Positions 35,863-45,957 of a DNA stretch of 64,000 nucleotides are shown here, in pieces. A program made the translations under genes and the position numbers. This DNA is from Micromonospora nigra (GTDB lineage: Bacteria > Actinomycetota > Actinomycetes > Mycobacteriales > Micromonosporaceae): the NCBI RefSeq assembly GCF_900091585.1, contig NZ_FMHT01000003.1, positions 4,083,501-4,147,500 of the forward strand, given 5' to 3'. Position 1 is the first letter of the stretch. The number at the start of each line of letters is the position of its first letter. Below the pieces are notes generated by a model that ran no database searches, was not told the DNA's origin, and saw only the letters and a program-made list of their open reading frames with translations.

Positions 35863-36227
35863 TGTCGAACCCGGACAAGGACGACAGCAAATCCGCCCTG
35901 TGGGCCTGGCCCGTCGGAATCATGCTCGGCCTGGTGATCGGCCTGGCCGCGTTGGACGGTGCCGCAGGTGTCGGCGTGGGTGTCGGCCTCGGGGTCGCGT
36001 TCGCCCTGGCCTTCACCGCCGGCACCCGCAAGCGGCCCACCGGTGACGAGCCGGCGGCGGTTGATTCCACCGCGCCGCCCGGACCGCCCACCGGTGACGA
36101 GTCCGGGACGGGCAGGCAGGCCACGGGTACGTCCGACGCGGGCCGGCCCGTCGAGGACGCTCCCGATCCGGGGAGCACCGATCCGGGCCACCCCGACGTC
36201 GAACGCGGGCCGACGGACCGTCCGTGA
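35862..36227 (+). CDS. Small membrane protein with acidic, Pro-rich tail
   Basis: 121 residues. One or two hydrophobic segments (about 13-50: ALWAWPVGIMLGLVIGLAALDG, then VGVGVGLGVAFALAFTAG) are followed by about 70 residues of disordered Asp/Pro/Gly/Thr sequence. No family is recognised. The ATG is placed by a leaderless promoter. It is 53 bp upstream of the endonuclease V gene. Confidence 0.6.
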   Translation: MSNPDKDDSKSALWAWPVGIMLGLVIGLAALDGAAGVGVGVGLGVAFALAFTAGTRKRPTGDEPAAVDSTAPPGPPTGDESGTGRQATGTSDAGRPVEDAPDPGSTDPGHPDVERGPTDRP

Positions 36228-36279
36228 CGCTGGGATCCGGGGCCGGACCGTCCGTGCCGGTCGACTCCGGGGGCAACCC

Positions 36280-36957
36280 GTGAGGGTCGGTCACGAGCCG
36301 CCGGGCAGCGTCGCCGAGGCGATGGCCGTGCAGGACCGGCTGCGTCCGCTGGTGGATCTGGTCGGCCCGGGTCCTGACACCCCCGCGACGGTGGCCGGGC
36401 TGGATGTGGCGTACGCCGAGGGGGACGACCTGTTGGCGGCGGCCGTCACGGTGCTGGACGCCGGCACCCTGGCCGTACTCGACAGCGCGGTCAGGGTGGG
36501 CCGGCCGACGTTCGGGTACGTGCCCGGGCTGTTCGCCTTCCGTGAGTTGCCGGCGCTGCTCGACGCCCTGGACGGGCTGACCGTCCGGCCGGAGTTGCTG
36601 ATCTGCGACGGGCACGGGCTGGCGCATCCGCGCCGGTTCGGGCTCGCCTGCCACCTGGGGGTGCTGACCGGTCTGCCGGCAATCGGTGTCGGCAAGACGC
36701 GACTGGTGGGCGAGTGGACGCCGCCCGGCCCGGCCAGGGGCGACGGGAGCCCGCTGCGGGACGGGGGTGAGGTGGTGGGGCGGGTGCTGCGAACCCGGGA
36801 CGGTGTGCGGCCGGTCTTCGTCAGCGTCGGCCACCGGATGAGCCTCGACAACGCGTGTGCGCAGGTGCTGGCGGTGACGCCACGGTTCCGGCTGCCGGAG
36901 AGCACCCGTACGGCCGACCGGCTGTGCCGGGACGCGCTGACCGCCGCCCGGCGCTGA
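36280..36957 (+). CDS. nfi: Endonuclease V
   Basis: 225 residues. It nicks DNA one base 3' of deoxyinosine. The catalytic aspartate is in VAGLDVAYAEG. The PYVPG-type wedge reads FGYVPGLFAFRELPAL, and the second acidic block is LLICDGHGLAHPRRFGLACHLGVL. The GVGKTRLVGE loop and the VGHRMSLDNA motif complete the family pattern. The GTG at 36280 is the first plausible start giving the usual length. A linker with the octamer array follows. Confidence 0.93.
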   Translation: MRVGHEPPGSVAEAMAVQDRLRPLVDLVGPGPDTPATVAGLDVAYAEGDDLLAAAVTVLDAGTLAVLDSAVRVGRPTFGYVPGLFAFRELPALLDALDGLTVRPELLICDGHGLAHPRRFGLACHLGVLTGLPAIGVGKTRLVGEWTPPGPARGDGSPLRDGGEVVGRVLRTRDGVRPVFVSVGHRMSLDNACAQVLAVTPRFRLPESTRTADRLCRDALTAARR

Positions 36958-37015
36958 CCGCCGCCCGCTGGCGCCCCCGGTCCCGCACCGCCCTCGACCG
37001 CGGGCACCCTGTCCC

Positions 37016-37151
37016 AGGTCGCCAGGTCGCCAGGTCGCCAGGTCGCCAGGTCGCCAGGTCGCCAGGTCGCCAGGTCGCCAGGTCGCCAGGTCGCCAGGTC
37101 GCCAGGTCGCCAGGTCGCCAGGTCGCCAGGTCGCCAGGTCGCCAGGTCGCC
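37016..37151. repeat. Seventeen tandem copies of an 8-bp repeat (aggtcgcc)
   Basis: 136 bases of perfect head-to-tail octamers between endonuclease V and the 37265 gene, ending about 110 bp before that gene's start. Simple arrays this long are prone to copy-number change. Confidence 0.95.
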
Positions 37152-37236
37152 GGGCGGCTGGGCGCGTGGCGAGGCGCACATCTGGTCCGTTCGATGACCA
37201 GCCGGTCGACCGGCCCGGTAGTAGCCTGGCCGACGG

Positions 37237-37256
37237 TCCCCCCGCCGGGGGGAGGA
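37237..37256 (+). promoter_or_regulatory. Hairpin covering the Shine-Dalgarno of the 37265 gene
   Basis: A TCCCCCC arm (37237-37243), a gcc loop and a GGGGGGA arm (37247-37253) form a 7-bp perfect stem. The right arm overlaps the ggagga RBS (37251-37256), so the folded mRNA would hide the ribosome site. Confidence 0.5.
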
Positions 37257-37264
37257 ACGGTGGG

Positions 37265-38515
37265 ATGATCATGGCGGTACGGCGGCACGCGGCGCGGATC
37301 GCGACGGTGTGCGCGGTGCTGGGTGGTGTGGTGGCGTTCGGCGCGACACCGGCGCACGCCGACGGGGATCAGGTCCGGGCCCGCTCGGCGGGCAGTTTCA
37401 CCGCGGGCCGTTCGGCGGAGGGCGTGACGGTCGAGGTACGCAAGCGCACCGACGGTTGCGTGCTGGCGCGTACCGCGCTCGGGCTGACCCTCATCGGTCT
37501 GCGTGCCGACCAGGTGGCCGTGCAGGCCAACGTCGGTGGGCGCTGGGTCGCGGTCGCGGTCAGCGGCAGCCGGGGCACGGTACGCACGGCTCCGGTCGTG
37601 CCGGCCAACGGGCGGCTGTGCAAGGGCAAGGGCCTGGCCGCCCGCTACCGGGTGGCGTTCGCCGCGACGGCCCCGAACGGCCGGCTGGTCGTGGTGGGTG
37701 AGGCCACCACCGCCCAGCGGCAGGTCATCGGCCGGGGTGCCGTCGCGTCGCGGGTGGTGGGTGGGGTGGCCTCCGCCTCGCCGACGCCGTCGCGCAAGCC
37801 GTCGCCGACCCCCACGCCCAGCGACACCGGGGAGCCGACCGTCGAGGGCACGGTCCCGGCTGTGGCGCTGGCGGACCAGGCAGGCGGAACCGCAGTGGCG
37901 CTGGCGGCGGAGGAGGGCGGGGAATCGTCGGGTGGACTGCCCCCGGTGATGTTCTTCGGCATCGGCATGGTCGCCGTCGGGTTCCTGTTGATCGTTCTGC
38001 TGGTGCGCCGCTCCCGGGAGGACCGCCGCCCCCGCGGTGACGTTCCCCCGCCCCCGCTGCCCCGTAACCCCGGTGGCACCACCTACCGCTCGGGGCAGGG
38101 GCCGGCCACCGCGCCGGTCCCGCCCGGCCAGGTGTACGGCCAGCAGCCCTCCGCCCGGCCGGCCACCCCCGGGGTGTACGGCGGTGGTGGCGCCCGCCCG
38201 TCCGGCAGCGTCTACGGGGCGCCGGCGGTCGACCGTACGCAGGCGATGCCGCCGGGCGGTCCGGTTCCGGGCGGTGCCGCGCTGCCGCTGGTCGTCCCCG
38301 GGCAGCCCACCGGGCCGGTGTCCGGGCCGCCGTCGGCGCCCGGGGCGATGCCGCTGGGGGACACGCCTGGGGCGATGCCGCCCGGTGCCGTGCCACCCGG
38401 CGCGACGACGCCGGGGCAGCCGGGTGCCGTACCGCCGCAGGGGCGGCGCGGCGAGCCGCCGGCTGAGGCGGGCGGGGGTGACCACACGGTGTTCATGCCC
38501 CGGCTCCCCGGCTGA
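37265..38515 (+). CDS. Secreted-domain, single-pass membrane protein with Pro-rich tail
   Basis: 416 residues. A signal peptide (HAARIATVCAVLGGVVAFGATPAHA) is followed by an extracellular domain of about 130 residues with two cysteines (DGCVLA, GRLCKG). A Pro/Ser/Thr linker then leads to a membrane helix (VMFFGIGMVAVGFLLIVLLV, about 237-256), a basic stop-transfer RRSREDRR and a 150-residue Pro/Gly-rich cytoplasmic tail. The tail carries DRTQAMP and, four residues before the end, DHTVFMP, the same motif as in the 4396 protein. ATG 37265 is nine bases from ggagga. Function unknown; a surface sensor or anchor is a guess. Confidence 0.72.
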   Translation: MIMAVRRHAARIATVCAVLGGVVAFGATPAHADGDQVRARSAGSFTAGRSAEGVTVEVRKRTDGCVLARTALGLTLIGLRADQVAVQANVGGRWVAVAVSGSRGTVRTAPVVPANGRLCKGKGLAARYRVAFAATAPNGRLVVVGEATTAQRQVIGRGAVASRVVGGVASASPTPSRKPSPTPTPSDTGEPTVEGTVPAVALADQAGGTAVALAAEEGGESSGGLPPVMFFGIGMVAVGFLLIVLLVRRSREDRRPRGDVPPPPLPRNPGGTTYRSGQGPATAPVPPGQVYGQQPSARPATPGVYGGGGARPSGSVYGAPAVDRTQAMPPGGPVPGGAALPLVVPGQPTGPVSGPPSAPGAMPLGDTPGAMPPGAVPPGATTPGQPGAVPPQGRRGEPPAEAGGGDHTVFMPRLPG

Positions 38516-38583
38516 GCCGAGACGGGCGTCACCCCTCCGATACGCTCAGGTTCGTCGAGCAGTTGCATGGAGGAGTGGAACCT

Positions 38584-39963
38584 GTGTCTGATCTGTCCCA
38601 GATCGTAAAGGCCTACGACGTTCGGGGGACGGTGCCGGACCAGTGGGACGAGCGCGTCGCCGAGGCGTTGGGTGTCGCCTTCGCGCAGGTGCTCGCCGCG
38701 TCGGGCGAGCCGGACGGGGCCGTCGTGATCGGGCACGACATGCGGGCCACCGGTCCGGGCCTCGCGGCGGCTTTCGCCGCCGGCGTCCGTGCCGAGGGCC
38801 GCGCGGTCGTCGAGATCGGGCTCGCCTCGACGGACATGCTCTACTACGCCTCCGGCGCGCTGGGCCTGCCCGGCGCGATGTTCACCGCCAGCCACAACCC
38901 GGCGCAGTACAACGGCATCAAGCTGTGCCGCTCGGGGGCCCGCCCGGTGGGGCAGGACACCGGCCTGGCCGAGATCCGGCAGCGGGCGCAGCGGATGCTG
39001 GACGCGGGCACCCGCGCCGGCGCACCCGTCGGCGCGGCGGAGCGCCGGGACCTGCTCGGCGACTACGCGGGGCACCTGCGCAAGTTGGTGGACCTGTCCG
39101 GCGTCCGGCCGCTGAAGGTGGTCGTGGACGCCGGCAACGGCATGGGCGGTTACACGGTGCCCAGCGTTCTCGGTGAGGCCGCGCTGCAGGCGTTGCCGCT
39201 GGAGATCGTGCCGCTCTACTTCGAGCTCGACGGCACCTTCCCTAACCACGAGGCCAACCCGTTGGACCCGCGGAACCTGGTCGACCTGCAACGCGCGGTG
39301 GTCGAGCACGGGGCCGACGTCGGGTTGGCCTTCGACGGCGACGCGGACCGTTGCTTCGTGATCGACGAGCGCGGCGAACCGGTCTCGCCGTCGGCCGTCA
39401 CCGCGCTGGTGGCCGCCCGGGAACTGGCCAAGCATCCCGGTGCCACGGTGATCCACAACCTGATCACCTCCAGTGCCGTACCGGAGATCATCCGGGAGCA
39501 CGGCGGTGAGCCGGTGGTGGCCCGGGTGGGGCACTCGTTCATCAAGGCGGAGATGGCCCGCACCAACGCGGTCTTCGGCGGGGAACACTCGGCGCACTAC
39601 TACTTCCGGGACTTCTGGTTCGCCGACACGGGGATGCTGGCCGCGATGCACACCCTGGCCGCGCTCGGCGAGCAGTCCCTGCCGCTGTCGGTGCTGGCCG
39701 CCGAGTACGAGCGGTACGTCGCCTCCGGCGAGATCAACTCCACGGTGGCCGACCAGGCGGCGAAGGTGGCCGAGGTGCGTGCCGCGTACCCGGACGCGGA
39801 GGTCGACGAGCTCGACGGGCTCACCCTGCGCTTTCCCGACGGCGCCTGGGTGAACCTGCGCGCGTCCAACACGGAGCCGTTGCTGCGGCTCAACGTCGAG
39901 GCTCCCACCGTGGAGCGGATGACCGCCCTCCGGGACGAGGTGCTCGACCGGGTTCGCCGATAG
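38584..39963 (+). CDS. manB: Phosphomannomutase/phosphoglucomutase
   Basis: 459 residues. It interconverts mannose-6-phosphate and mannose-1-phosphate (or the glucose pair), feeding ManC. The phosphoserine is S103 in TASHNPAQYNG. The metal loop is DGDADR (D251, D253, D255). The sugar-binding GGEHSAHYYF and the phosphate-binding C-terminal RASNTEPLLRLN are present. GTG 38584 is nine bases from ggagga; an ATG at 38563 overlaps the RBS region and is less likely. A TACGCT box at 38541-38546 gives a leadered promoter. It heads the manB-trm112-SIS-manA run. Confidence 0.95.
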   Translation: MSDLSQIVKAYDVRGTVPDQWDERVAEALGVAFAQVLAASGEPDGAVVIGHDMRATGPGLAAAFAAGVRAEGRAVVEIGLASTDMLYYASGALGLPGAMFTASHNPAQYNGIKLCRSGARPVGQDTGLAEIRQRAQRMLDAGTRAGAPVGAAERRDLLGDYAGHLRKLVDLSGVRPLKVVVDAGNGMGGYTVPSVLGEAALQALPLEIVPLYFELDGTFPNHEANPLDPRNLVDLQRAVVEHGADVGLAFDGDADRCFVIDERGEPVSPSAVTALVAARELAKHPGATVIHNLITSSAVPEIIREHGGEPVVARVGHSFIKAEMARTNAVFGGEHSAHYYFRDFWFADTGMLAAMHTLAALGEQSLPLSVLAAEYERYVASGEINSTVADQAAKVAEVRAAYPDAEVDELDGLTLRFPDGAWVNLRASNTEPLLRLNVEAPTVERMTALRDEVLDRVRR

Positions 39964-40024
39964 GATCGCTCGGCCGGTCGGCACCGTCGACCGGTGACAC
40001 CGCATACGTGGAAGGAGCCGCGCC

Positions 40025-40207
40025 GTGGCCCTGGACCCGCAGTTGCTGGAAATCCTCGCCTGTCCGGACACACACCACGCTCCGCTCGACTACGACGCGC
40101 AGGCGCAGACGCTGACCTGCACCGAGTGCGGCCGGATCTTCGAGGTCCGCGACGACGTGCCGGTGCTGCTGCTGGACGAGGCGCGACGTCCCGCGGAGCG
40201 GTCATGA
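40025..40207 (+). CDS. Trm112-family small zinc protein
   Basis: 60 residues with the Trm112p fold pattern: LLEILACPDTH (C13) and TLTCTECGRIFEV (C32, C35), then DVPVLL. One of the four usual zinc cysteines is replaced (CPDT rather than CPxC), common in bacterial members. Trm112 proteins activate methyltransferases; the partner here is unknown. Its stop overlaps the SIS gene start (ATGA). Confidence 0.88.
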   Translation: MALDPQLLEILACPDTHHAPLDYDAQAQTLTCTECGRIFEVRDDVPVLLLDEARRPAERS

Positions 40208-41400
40208 TCGACGGTACGGCCGGCGTCAGCGGCCACCGCCACGCCGACGAGTCCCTTCTCGACAACCCGGACGCGCTCGCCGAGCGGGATCCGGGAGGCA
40301 TGCTGCGACACACCGCCTCGGGCGGCGCGCAGGTGCGTGAGTCGGCCGCGCTGGCCGCCGAGGCGAACCTCCAGGTGCTCGCCGACGACGGGCGGCCCCG
40401 GGCGGTCGTCATCGCCGGTATCGGCACCGCCGGCCGGACGGGGGACGTGCTCGCCACGGTCGCCGGGCCGCGCTGCCCGGTGCCGGTCATCCCGCACCGC
40501 AGCGCCGGCGTGCCCGGCTGGGTCGGTGCCGCCGACGTGGTCATCGCCGTCAGCGCGTCGGGGCGCAGCCCGGAGGCACTGGGCGCGGCCGAGGCGGCGC
40601 ACCGGCGGGGGGCCCGGCTGGTCGCGGTCGGCGCGCCGGACTCGCAGTTGCAGTCGGTGGCCGAGCGGGCCCGCGCCCCGTTCATCCCGGTGCCCCGACG
40701 GGCTCCGGCCCGGGCCAGTCTGTGGGCGCTCACGGTGCCGGTGCTGCTCGCCGCCCGTGCGCTCGGGCTGGTCAAGGTCAACGAGGCGGACCTGGCGGAG
40801 ACCGCGGCCCGGCTGGACGCGGAAGCCGACCGCTGCCGGCCCACCGCCGAGTCGTTCGTCAACCCGGCGAAGTCGCTGGCGCTGGGTCTGGCCGGTTCGG
40901 TCCCGATCGTCTGGGGCTCGTCACCGCTGGCCACGGTGGCGGCCCGCCGCTTCGGTGACACGCTGTCAGCCAACGCCCGCTACCCCGTGGTCAGTGGGGC
41001 GCTGGGCGAGGCCGGCCGGGGCCGGGTCGGTCTGCTCGACGGCGTCTTCGGTGGTCTGGCGGAGGGGGAGCGGGACATCTTCGCCGACCCGGACGAGTCC
41101 GACGAAGACGGCACCCGGCTGCGGTTGGTGCTGCTGCGGGACGGCGGCCTGAACGCCGAGGACGACACCGACGAGCCGCTGGCCGTGGAGGAGCGCCGCG
41201 CGGACGCGGTGCAGACCCTCGCCGAGCGGCGCGGGGTGCGTTGCGACGTGGTGACGGCCGAGGGCGGGTCGGCGTTGGAGCGCCTCGCCTCGCTGGTGGC
41301 CGTACCGGACTTCGCGTCGATCTACCTCGCCCTGGCCCACGGCCTCGACCCGATGGCGGTGCCGGCGATCACCGAGATGAAGGAGCTGGCCAACCCGTGA
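40204..41400 (+). CDS. SIS-domain protein, phosphoglucose/phosphomannose isomerase-like
   Basis: 398 residues. A sugar-isomerase (SIS) fold is seen in VIAGIGTAGRTGDVLATVAG and the phosphate-site ADVVIAVSASGRSPEALG. The second SIS half carries VPIVWGSSPLATVAARRF, with the PGI-C type ending DFASIYLALAHGLDPMAVPAI. It corresponds to Rv3256c by position, between manB and manA. Probably involved in hexose-phosphate interconversion, but activity is not certain since several such proteins are degenerate. Confidence 0.85.
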   Translation: MIDGTAGVSGHRHADESLLDNPDALAERDPGGMLRHTASGGAQVRESAALAAEANLQVLADDGRPRAVVIAGIGTAGRTGDVLATVAGPRCPVPVIPHRSAGVPGWVGAADVVIAVSASGRSPEALGAAEAAHRRGARLVAVGAPDSQLQSVAERARAPFIPVPRRAPARASLWALTVPVLLAARALGLVKVNEADLAETAARLDAEADRCRPTAESFVNPAKSLALGLAGSVPIVWGSSPLATVAARRFGDTLSANARYPVVSGALGEAGRGRVGLLDGVFGGLAEGERDIFADPDESDEDGTRLRLVLLRDGGLNAEDDTDEPLAVEERRADAVQTLAERRGVRCDVVTAEGGSALERLASLVAVPDFASIYLALAHGLDPMAVPAITEMKELANP

Positions 41401-41448
41401 GCGCGCACGGCGGCACGAAGGCGGTCGTCGCCGCGCCCGGGAGTTGAC
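41398..41448 (+). pseudogene. Possible 5' stub of a deleted cation-diffusion-facilitator gene
   Basis: A GTG overlapping the SIS stop (GTGA) opens a 16-codon frame, VSAHGGTKAVVAA followed by PGS and a stop. The first 13 residues are nearly the usual opening of actinobacterial CDF family transporters (M-S-A-x-G-G-T-K-A-V-V-A-A-L). I read it as a deletion scar; it could be chance. Confidence 0.35.
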
Positions 41449-41450
41449 GG

Positions 41451-42617
41451 GTGGAGTTGCTGCACGGCCCGATCAGGGACTACGCCTGGGGATCCCGCAC
41501 GGCGATCGCCGCATTGCAGGAGCGGCCGGTGCCCAGCGAGGGCCCGGAGGCCGAGCTGTGGCTGGGTGCGCACCCCGGCGCGCCCGCGACGGTCGGGCGT
41601 GCCGGTGGTGGGGTCGCGCTGACCGACCTGCTGGCGGGGGAGCCGGGGCCGTGGCTGGGTGAGCGGGTGCTCGACCGGTTCGGCCCCCGGCTGCCGTTCC
41701 TGCTCAAGGTGCTCGCCGCCGACGCGCCCCTGAGTCTCCAGGCCCATCCGGACGCCGAACAGGCCCGCATCGGATACGCCGCCGACAGCGCCCGCCGCGA
41801 CGGGGGGCCCCGCAACTACGTCGACCCGTACCACAAGCCGGAGCTGCTGGTCGCGTTGTCGCCGACGGAGGCGCTGTGTGGTTTCCGGGATCCGGCGGCG
41901 GCGGCGGAGGCGATCGCCGCGTTCGGCGTACCGGAGCTGGGGCCGGTGGTGTCGGCGTTGCGTGCCGGGCCGGCGGGCCTGGCCGAGGCGGTGCGCCGTC
42001 TGCTGACCTGGCCGACCGGGCAGCGGGACGCGCTGGTGTCGGCGGTGGTCGCCGCCCCGGTCGGGGGCGGGGACGCGGAGCTGGCGCGGACGCTGGCGGC
42101 GGCGTACCCGGGCGATCCGGGGGTGTTGGTGGCGTTGCTGCTGAACCGGGTGCGGCTGGCCCCGGGGGAGGCGATCTGGATGCCGGCGGGCAACCTGCAC
42201 GCCTACCTGCGGGGCACCGGCGTCGAGATCATGGCGGCGAGTGACAACGTGCTGCGGGGCGGGTTGACGCCGAAGCACGTGGACGTGGCCGAGCTGCTGC
42301 GGGTGCTGCGCTTCGAGGTGCTCGACGATCCGGTGGTGCGACCGCGCCCGGAGGCGCCGGGGGTGGTGACGTGGCCGGTGCCGGTCGACGACTTCGCGTT
42401 GCGCCGGGTCACCGTGAGCGCGGAGCGGCCCGGGGTGACGGTGCCCGTGGTCGGCCCTCGGGTGGTGCTGTGCACGTCCGGCGAGGTGTCGGTGGGCGAC
42501 GACGTCGCCGCGGTGGTGCTGCGTCCGGGGCGGGCGGCGGTCGGCGCGGCGGCCGGTGGGCCGCTGGTGGTCGGCGGCGTGGGCGAGGCGTACGTCGCCA
42601 CCACCGGGCTGCACTGA
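41451..42617 (+). CDS. manA: Mannose-6-phosphate isomerase, class I
   Basis: 388 residues. It interconverts fructose-6-phosphate and mannose-6-phosphate, the entry to GDP-mannose. Zinc ligands are visible in PLSLQAHPDAEQA, VDPYHKPELLVAL and WMPAGNLHAYLRGTGVEIMAASDNVLRGGLT. The opening LLHGPIRDYAWGS is typical. The GTG at 41451 is only 2 bp past the preceding stub. It is last in the mannose gene run; the 3' side is a 260-bp gap. Confidence 0.95.
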   Translation: MELLHGPIRDYAWGSRTAIAALQERPVPSEGPEAELWLGAHPGAPATVGRAGGGVALTDLLAGEPGPWLGERVLDRFGPRLPFLLKVLAADAPLSLQAHPDAEQARIGYAADSARRDGGPRNYVDPYHKPELLVALSPTEALCGFRDPAAAAEAIAAFGVPELGPVVSALRAGPAGLAEAVRRLLTWPTGQRDALVSAVVAAPVGGGDAELARTLAAAYPGDPGVLVALLLNRVRLAPGEAIWMPAGNLHAYLRGTGVEIMAASDNVLRGGLTPKHVDVAELLRVLRFEVLDDPVVRPRPEAPGVVTWPVPVDDFALRRVTVSAERPGVTVPVVGPRVVLCTSGEVSVGDDVAAVVLRPGRAAVGAAAGGPLVVGGVGEAYVATTGLH

Positions 42618-42878
42618 CCGCCACGAGTCCGACTTTTCCGGAATAGCTTGACTCGACAGTTGCCAAGTGTGACTCTATGGGTGCGCAGCGTTATCGCGAC
42701 GACGGTCCGGGAACGCGCGGGGAACCAAACCGGGGGGATGCACGGGGCGGCCGGTTGGTGGACGACATCCGTTCACCACCGACCGCCCCGTGCGCTGTCC
42801 ACGACCGGCCCCACCCGCCGTCGCGCGGCGCGCGTAAGGTGGGAGGTCGCGCAGCACCATCGTCCGACAGGAGCTTTC
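42618..42878. promoter_or_regulatory. Leader region of ahcY
   Basis: 261 bp without a gene. It holds a TTGACT hexamer (42649-42654) with a possible GACTCT/TATGGG -10 further on, a TAAGGT box near 42836 and an RBS (aggag) before the ATG. A SAH riboswitch would be plausible for this gene, but I cannot fold one convincingly. Confidence 0.35.
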
Positions 42879-44378
<1,500 letters not shown>

Positions 44379-44388
44379 GCCACACTGT

Positions 44389-44423
44389 CGAACCGGGCCG
44401 GCGCCGCGCGCCGGCCCGGTTCG
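44389..44423 (+). terminator. ahcY terminator
   Basis: A 16-bp perfect stem (44389-44404 with 44408-44423) with a three-base loop lies 11 bases after the ahcY stop. No U-run, as usual in high-GC actinobacteria. Confidence 0.85.
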
Positions 44424-44582
44424 CCGTCTCCCCGCCCGCCCGGTGATCGCCTCGCGTCGGCCGACTCGCGAGGTGCGGCATGTCGCGCTGTCCGAGGCCG
44501 GAGACAGCGCACCTTGCCGCATGTCGGATCGGCCGGAGGCACTGACACGCCGAGCTGCCGCAAGCGGCACCGTGCTGGCGGG

Positions 44583-44738
44583 TCAGGGACGGTGGTTCCG
44601 GCGGGCGGGGCGGACCCAGGTCCAGACGCACCAGGCCAGCCAGGCCAGCGACACCACCGTGGCCAGGGTGCGCAGCCGCAGCGCGCTGAGCAGCAGCACC
44701 ACGGCCAGGACGGCCAGCCACGGCCCGAAGCCCCTCAC
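44583..44738 (-). CDS. Small membrane protein coupled to the RDD gene
   Basis: 51 residues, mostly two hydrophobic segments (WLAVLAVVLLLSALRL and TLATVVSLAWLAWCVWTWV) with a basic end. The GTG overlaps the RDD gene stop (GTGA), so it is read by coupling. No family recognised. Confidence 0.55.
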   Translation of the reverse strand: MRGFGPWLAVLAVVLLLSALRLRTLATVVSLAWLAWCVWTWVRPARRNHRP

Positions 44739-45916
44739 CGCCGCCGCCCCTCGGCCACGCCCGGATCCGCCGGGGCGGCAACCTCGACCGGGTGCGCACC
44801 GCCGACCCCCGCCGCGCTGACCTCCGCACCGCCGACCCCCGCCGCGCTGACCCCCGCGGCGCCGACCTCCGCCGCGCCGGCTCCGGGTGGGCCGGCGGGA
44901 TCGGGCGGGCCTCCCTGCGGCGGGCCGGCCGGGACGGACTGCGGGGGAACGGTCCGCTGCACACCGGATGCCGGCGGCACCGGGTGCGGCGGGACGGCCG
45001 GGCGTACCCACAGGGGCGTGGCGGGGGTGGGGGCCGGGTCGGGGGCGGGTGGCGGCGCGGGCGTCAGCTCCGGCCACAGTCGTGCCATCACGGCCCGCTC
45101 GTGGCCCAGCCGCTCGCGGGCCCGGCGGTGCCGCTCCCCGAGCACCGCGGCCAGGTACACCGGCTCCGGCATGCCGGCCGGGGGCGGCGGAGTCGTCACG
45201 GCGGCGACCTCCGTCCACAGCCCCCGGGCGAGCAGCCCGCGCGCCGGCTCGGCGAACTGGTGGATCCGCGCCAGGTACTGCCGGGCGGCGAGCGCCAGGG
45301 CGTCGTCGAGACGGCTCAGATCCAGGGTGTACGCCCAACCGGCCAGCGCCGGCACCGCCGTCGGCACCGGCCGCCAGGCCGCCGCCGTGCGAACGTGCAC
45401 CACCTGGGTGCCGGCGACCAGGTCGCCGAGCCGGCGGCCACGCCGATCGCTCAGCATCACCGTCACCCCGGCCACCCACGACAGCAGCGGCAGGATCAGA
45501 CCGGGCCACTCCACGGCCACCCCGACCAGGGCCCGGGTCAGGGACTGGCGCAGCCCGACCCGCGCGCCGTCCACGCTGACCACACGCAGTCCCACGGCCA
45601 TCTTGCCCGGGGTCCGGCCGTCGTTGAGCCGCTCGAACAGCACCGGGTAACCGACGAGCACCAGGACCAGCCCGACCGTCAGCGCCGCGTTGCTCAGTGC
45701 GCCGTCGAGCAGCCCGTACGGCATCGCGGCGAGCGCCATCCCGGCGACCGCCACCAGCAGGAGCGCGGCCAGCGCCTGGAGCAGGATGTCGAGCAGCAGG
45801 GCGAGCACCCGGGATCCGATCCGGGCCGCCCGCACGTCCAACCCGACAGCATCCCCGCTGACCAGGCCGGCGTCACCCCAGCCGGGCACCGGCCGGGGTC
45901 GTGGTTGTGCGCTCAC
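44735..45916 (-). CDS. RDD family membrane protein with long hydrophilic tail
   Basis: 393 residues from the GTG at 45916 (45931 also possible). The RDD domain spans about 20-170: GLDVRAARIGSRVLALLLDILLQ with the Arg-Asp pattern, NDGRTPGKMAVGLRVVSVDG, and RRGRRLGDLVAGTQVVHV. Its three to four helices are followed by an intracellular region of about 220 residues that becomes Pro/Ala/Gly low complexity. RDD proteins beside SpoIIM and DUF58/MoxR genes form a common actinobacterial membrane cluster of unknown role. Divergent from SpoIIM. Confidence 0.85.
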   Translation of the reverse strand: MSAQPRPRPVPGWGDAGLVSGDAVGLDVRAARIGSRVLALLLDILLQALAALLLVAVAGMALAAMPYGLLDGALSNAALTVGLVLVLVGYPVLFERLNDGRTPGKMAVGLRVVSVDGARVGLRQSLTRALVGVAVEWPGLILPLLSWVAGVTVMLSDRRGRRLGDLVAGTQVVHVRTAAAWRPVPTAVPALAGWAYTLDLSRLDDALALAARQYLARIHQFAEPARGLLARGLWTEVAAVTTPPPPAGMPEPVYLAAVLGERHRRARERLGHERAVMARLWPELTPAPPPAPDPAPTPATPLWVRPAVPPHPVPPASGVQRTVPPQSVPAGPPQGGPPDPAGPPGAGAAEVGAAGVSAAGVGGAEVSAAGVGGAHPVEVAAPADPGVAEGRRR

Positions 45917-45957
45917 CCCGACAGTGAACACTATGATCGCGCAGACGGGGGTGGCCG

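Larger units (their letters stand above)
36958..37264. other. 307-bp intergenic region with octamer array
   Basis: Contains the 17-copy aggtcgcc array, a TAGCCT -10-like box (37222-37227) and a hairpin over the next gene's RBS. No gene: the long open frames here on both strands are products of the repeat, which has no stop in any phase. Confidence 0.7.

Noticed and set aside
37016..37151. Repeat array as a CRISPR
   Set aside because: Units are 8 bp with no spacers; it is a simple tandem repeat. The 18-bp array at 5529 likewise has no spacers.
36013..38485. Long minus-strand open frames encoding repeats such as GDLATWRP
   Set aside because: They arise because the 8-bp repeat has no stop codon in any phase; outside the array they are antisense shadows of endonuclease V and the 37265 gene, with no start signals.
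42618..42878. SAH riboswitch before ahcY
   Set aside because: The gene makes it plausible, but I could not identify the conserved core or a pseudoknot by eye.
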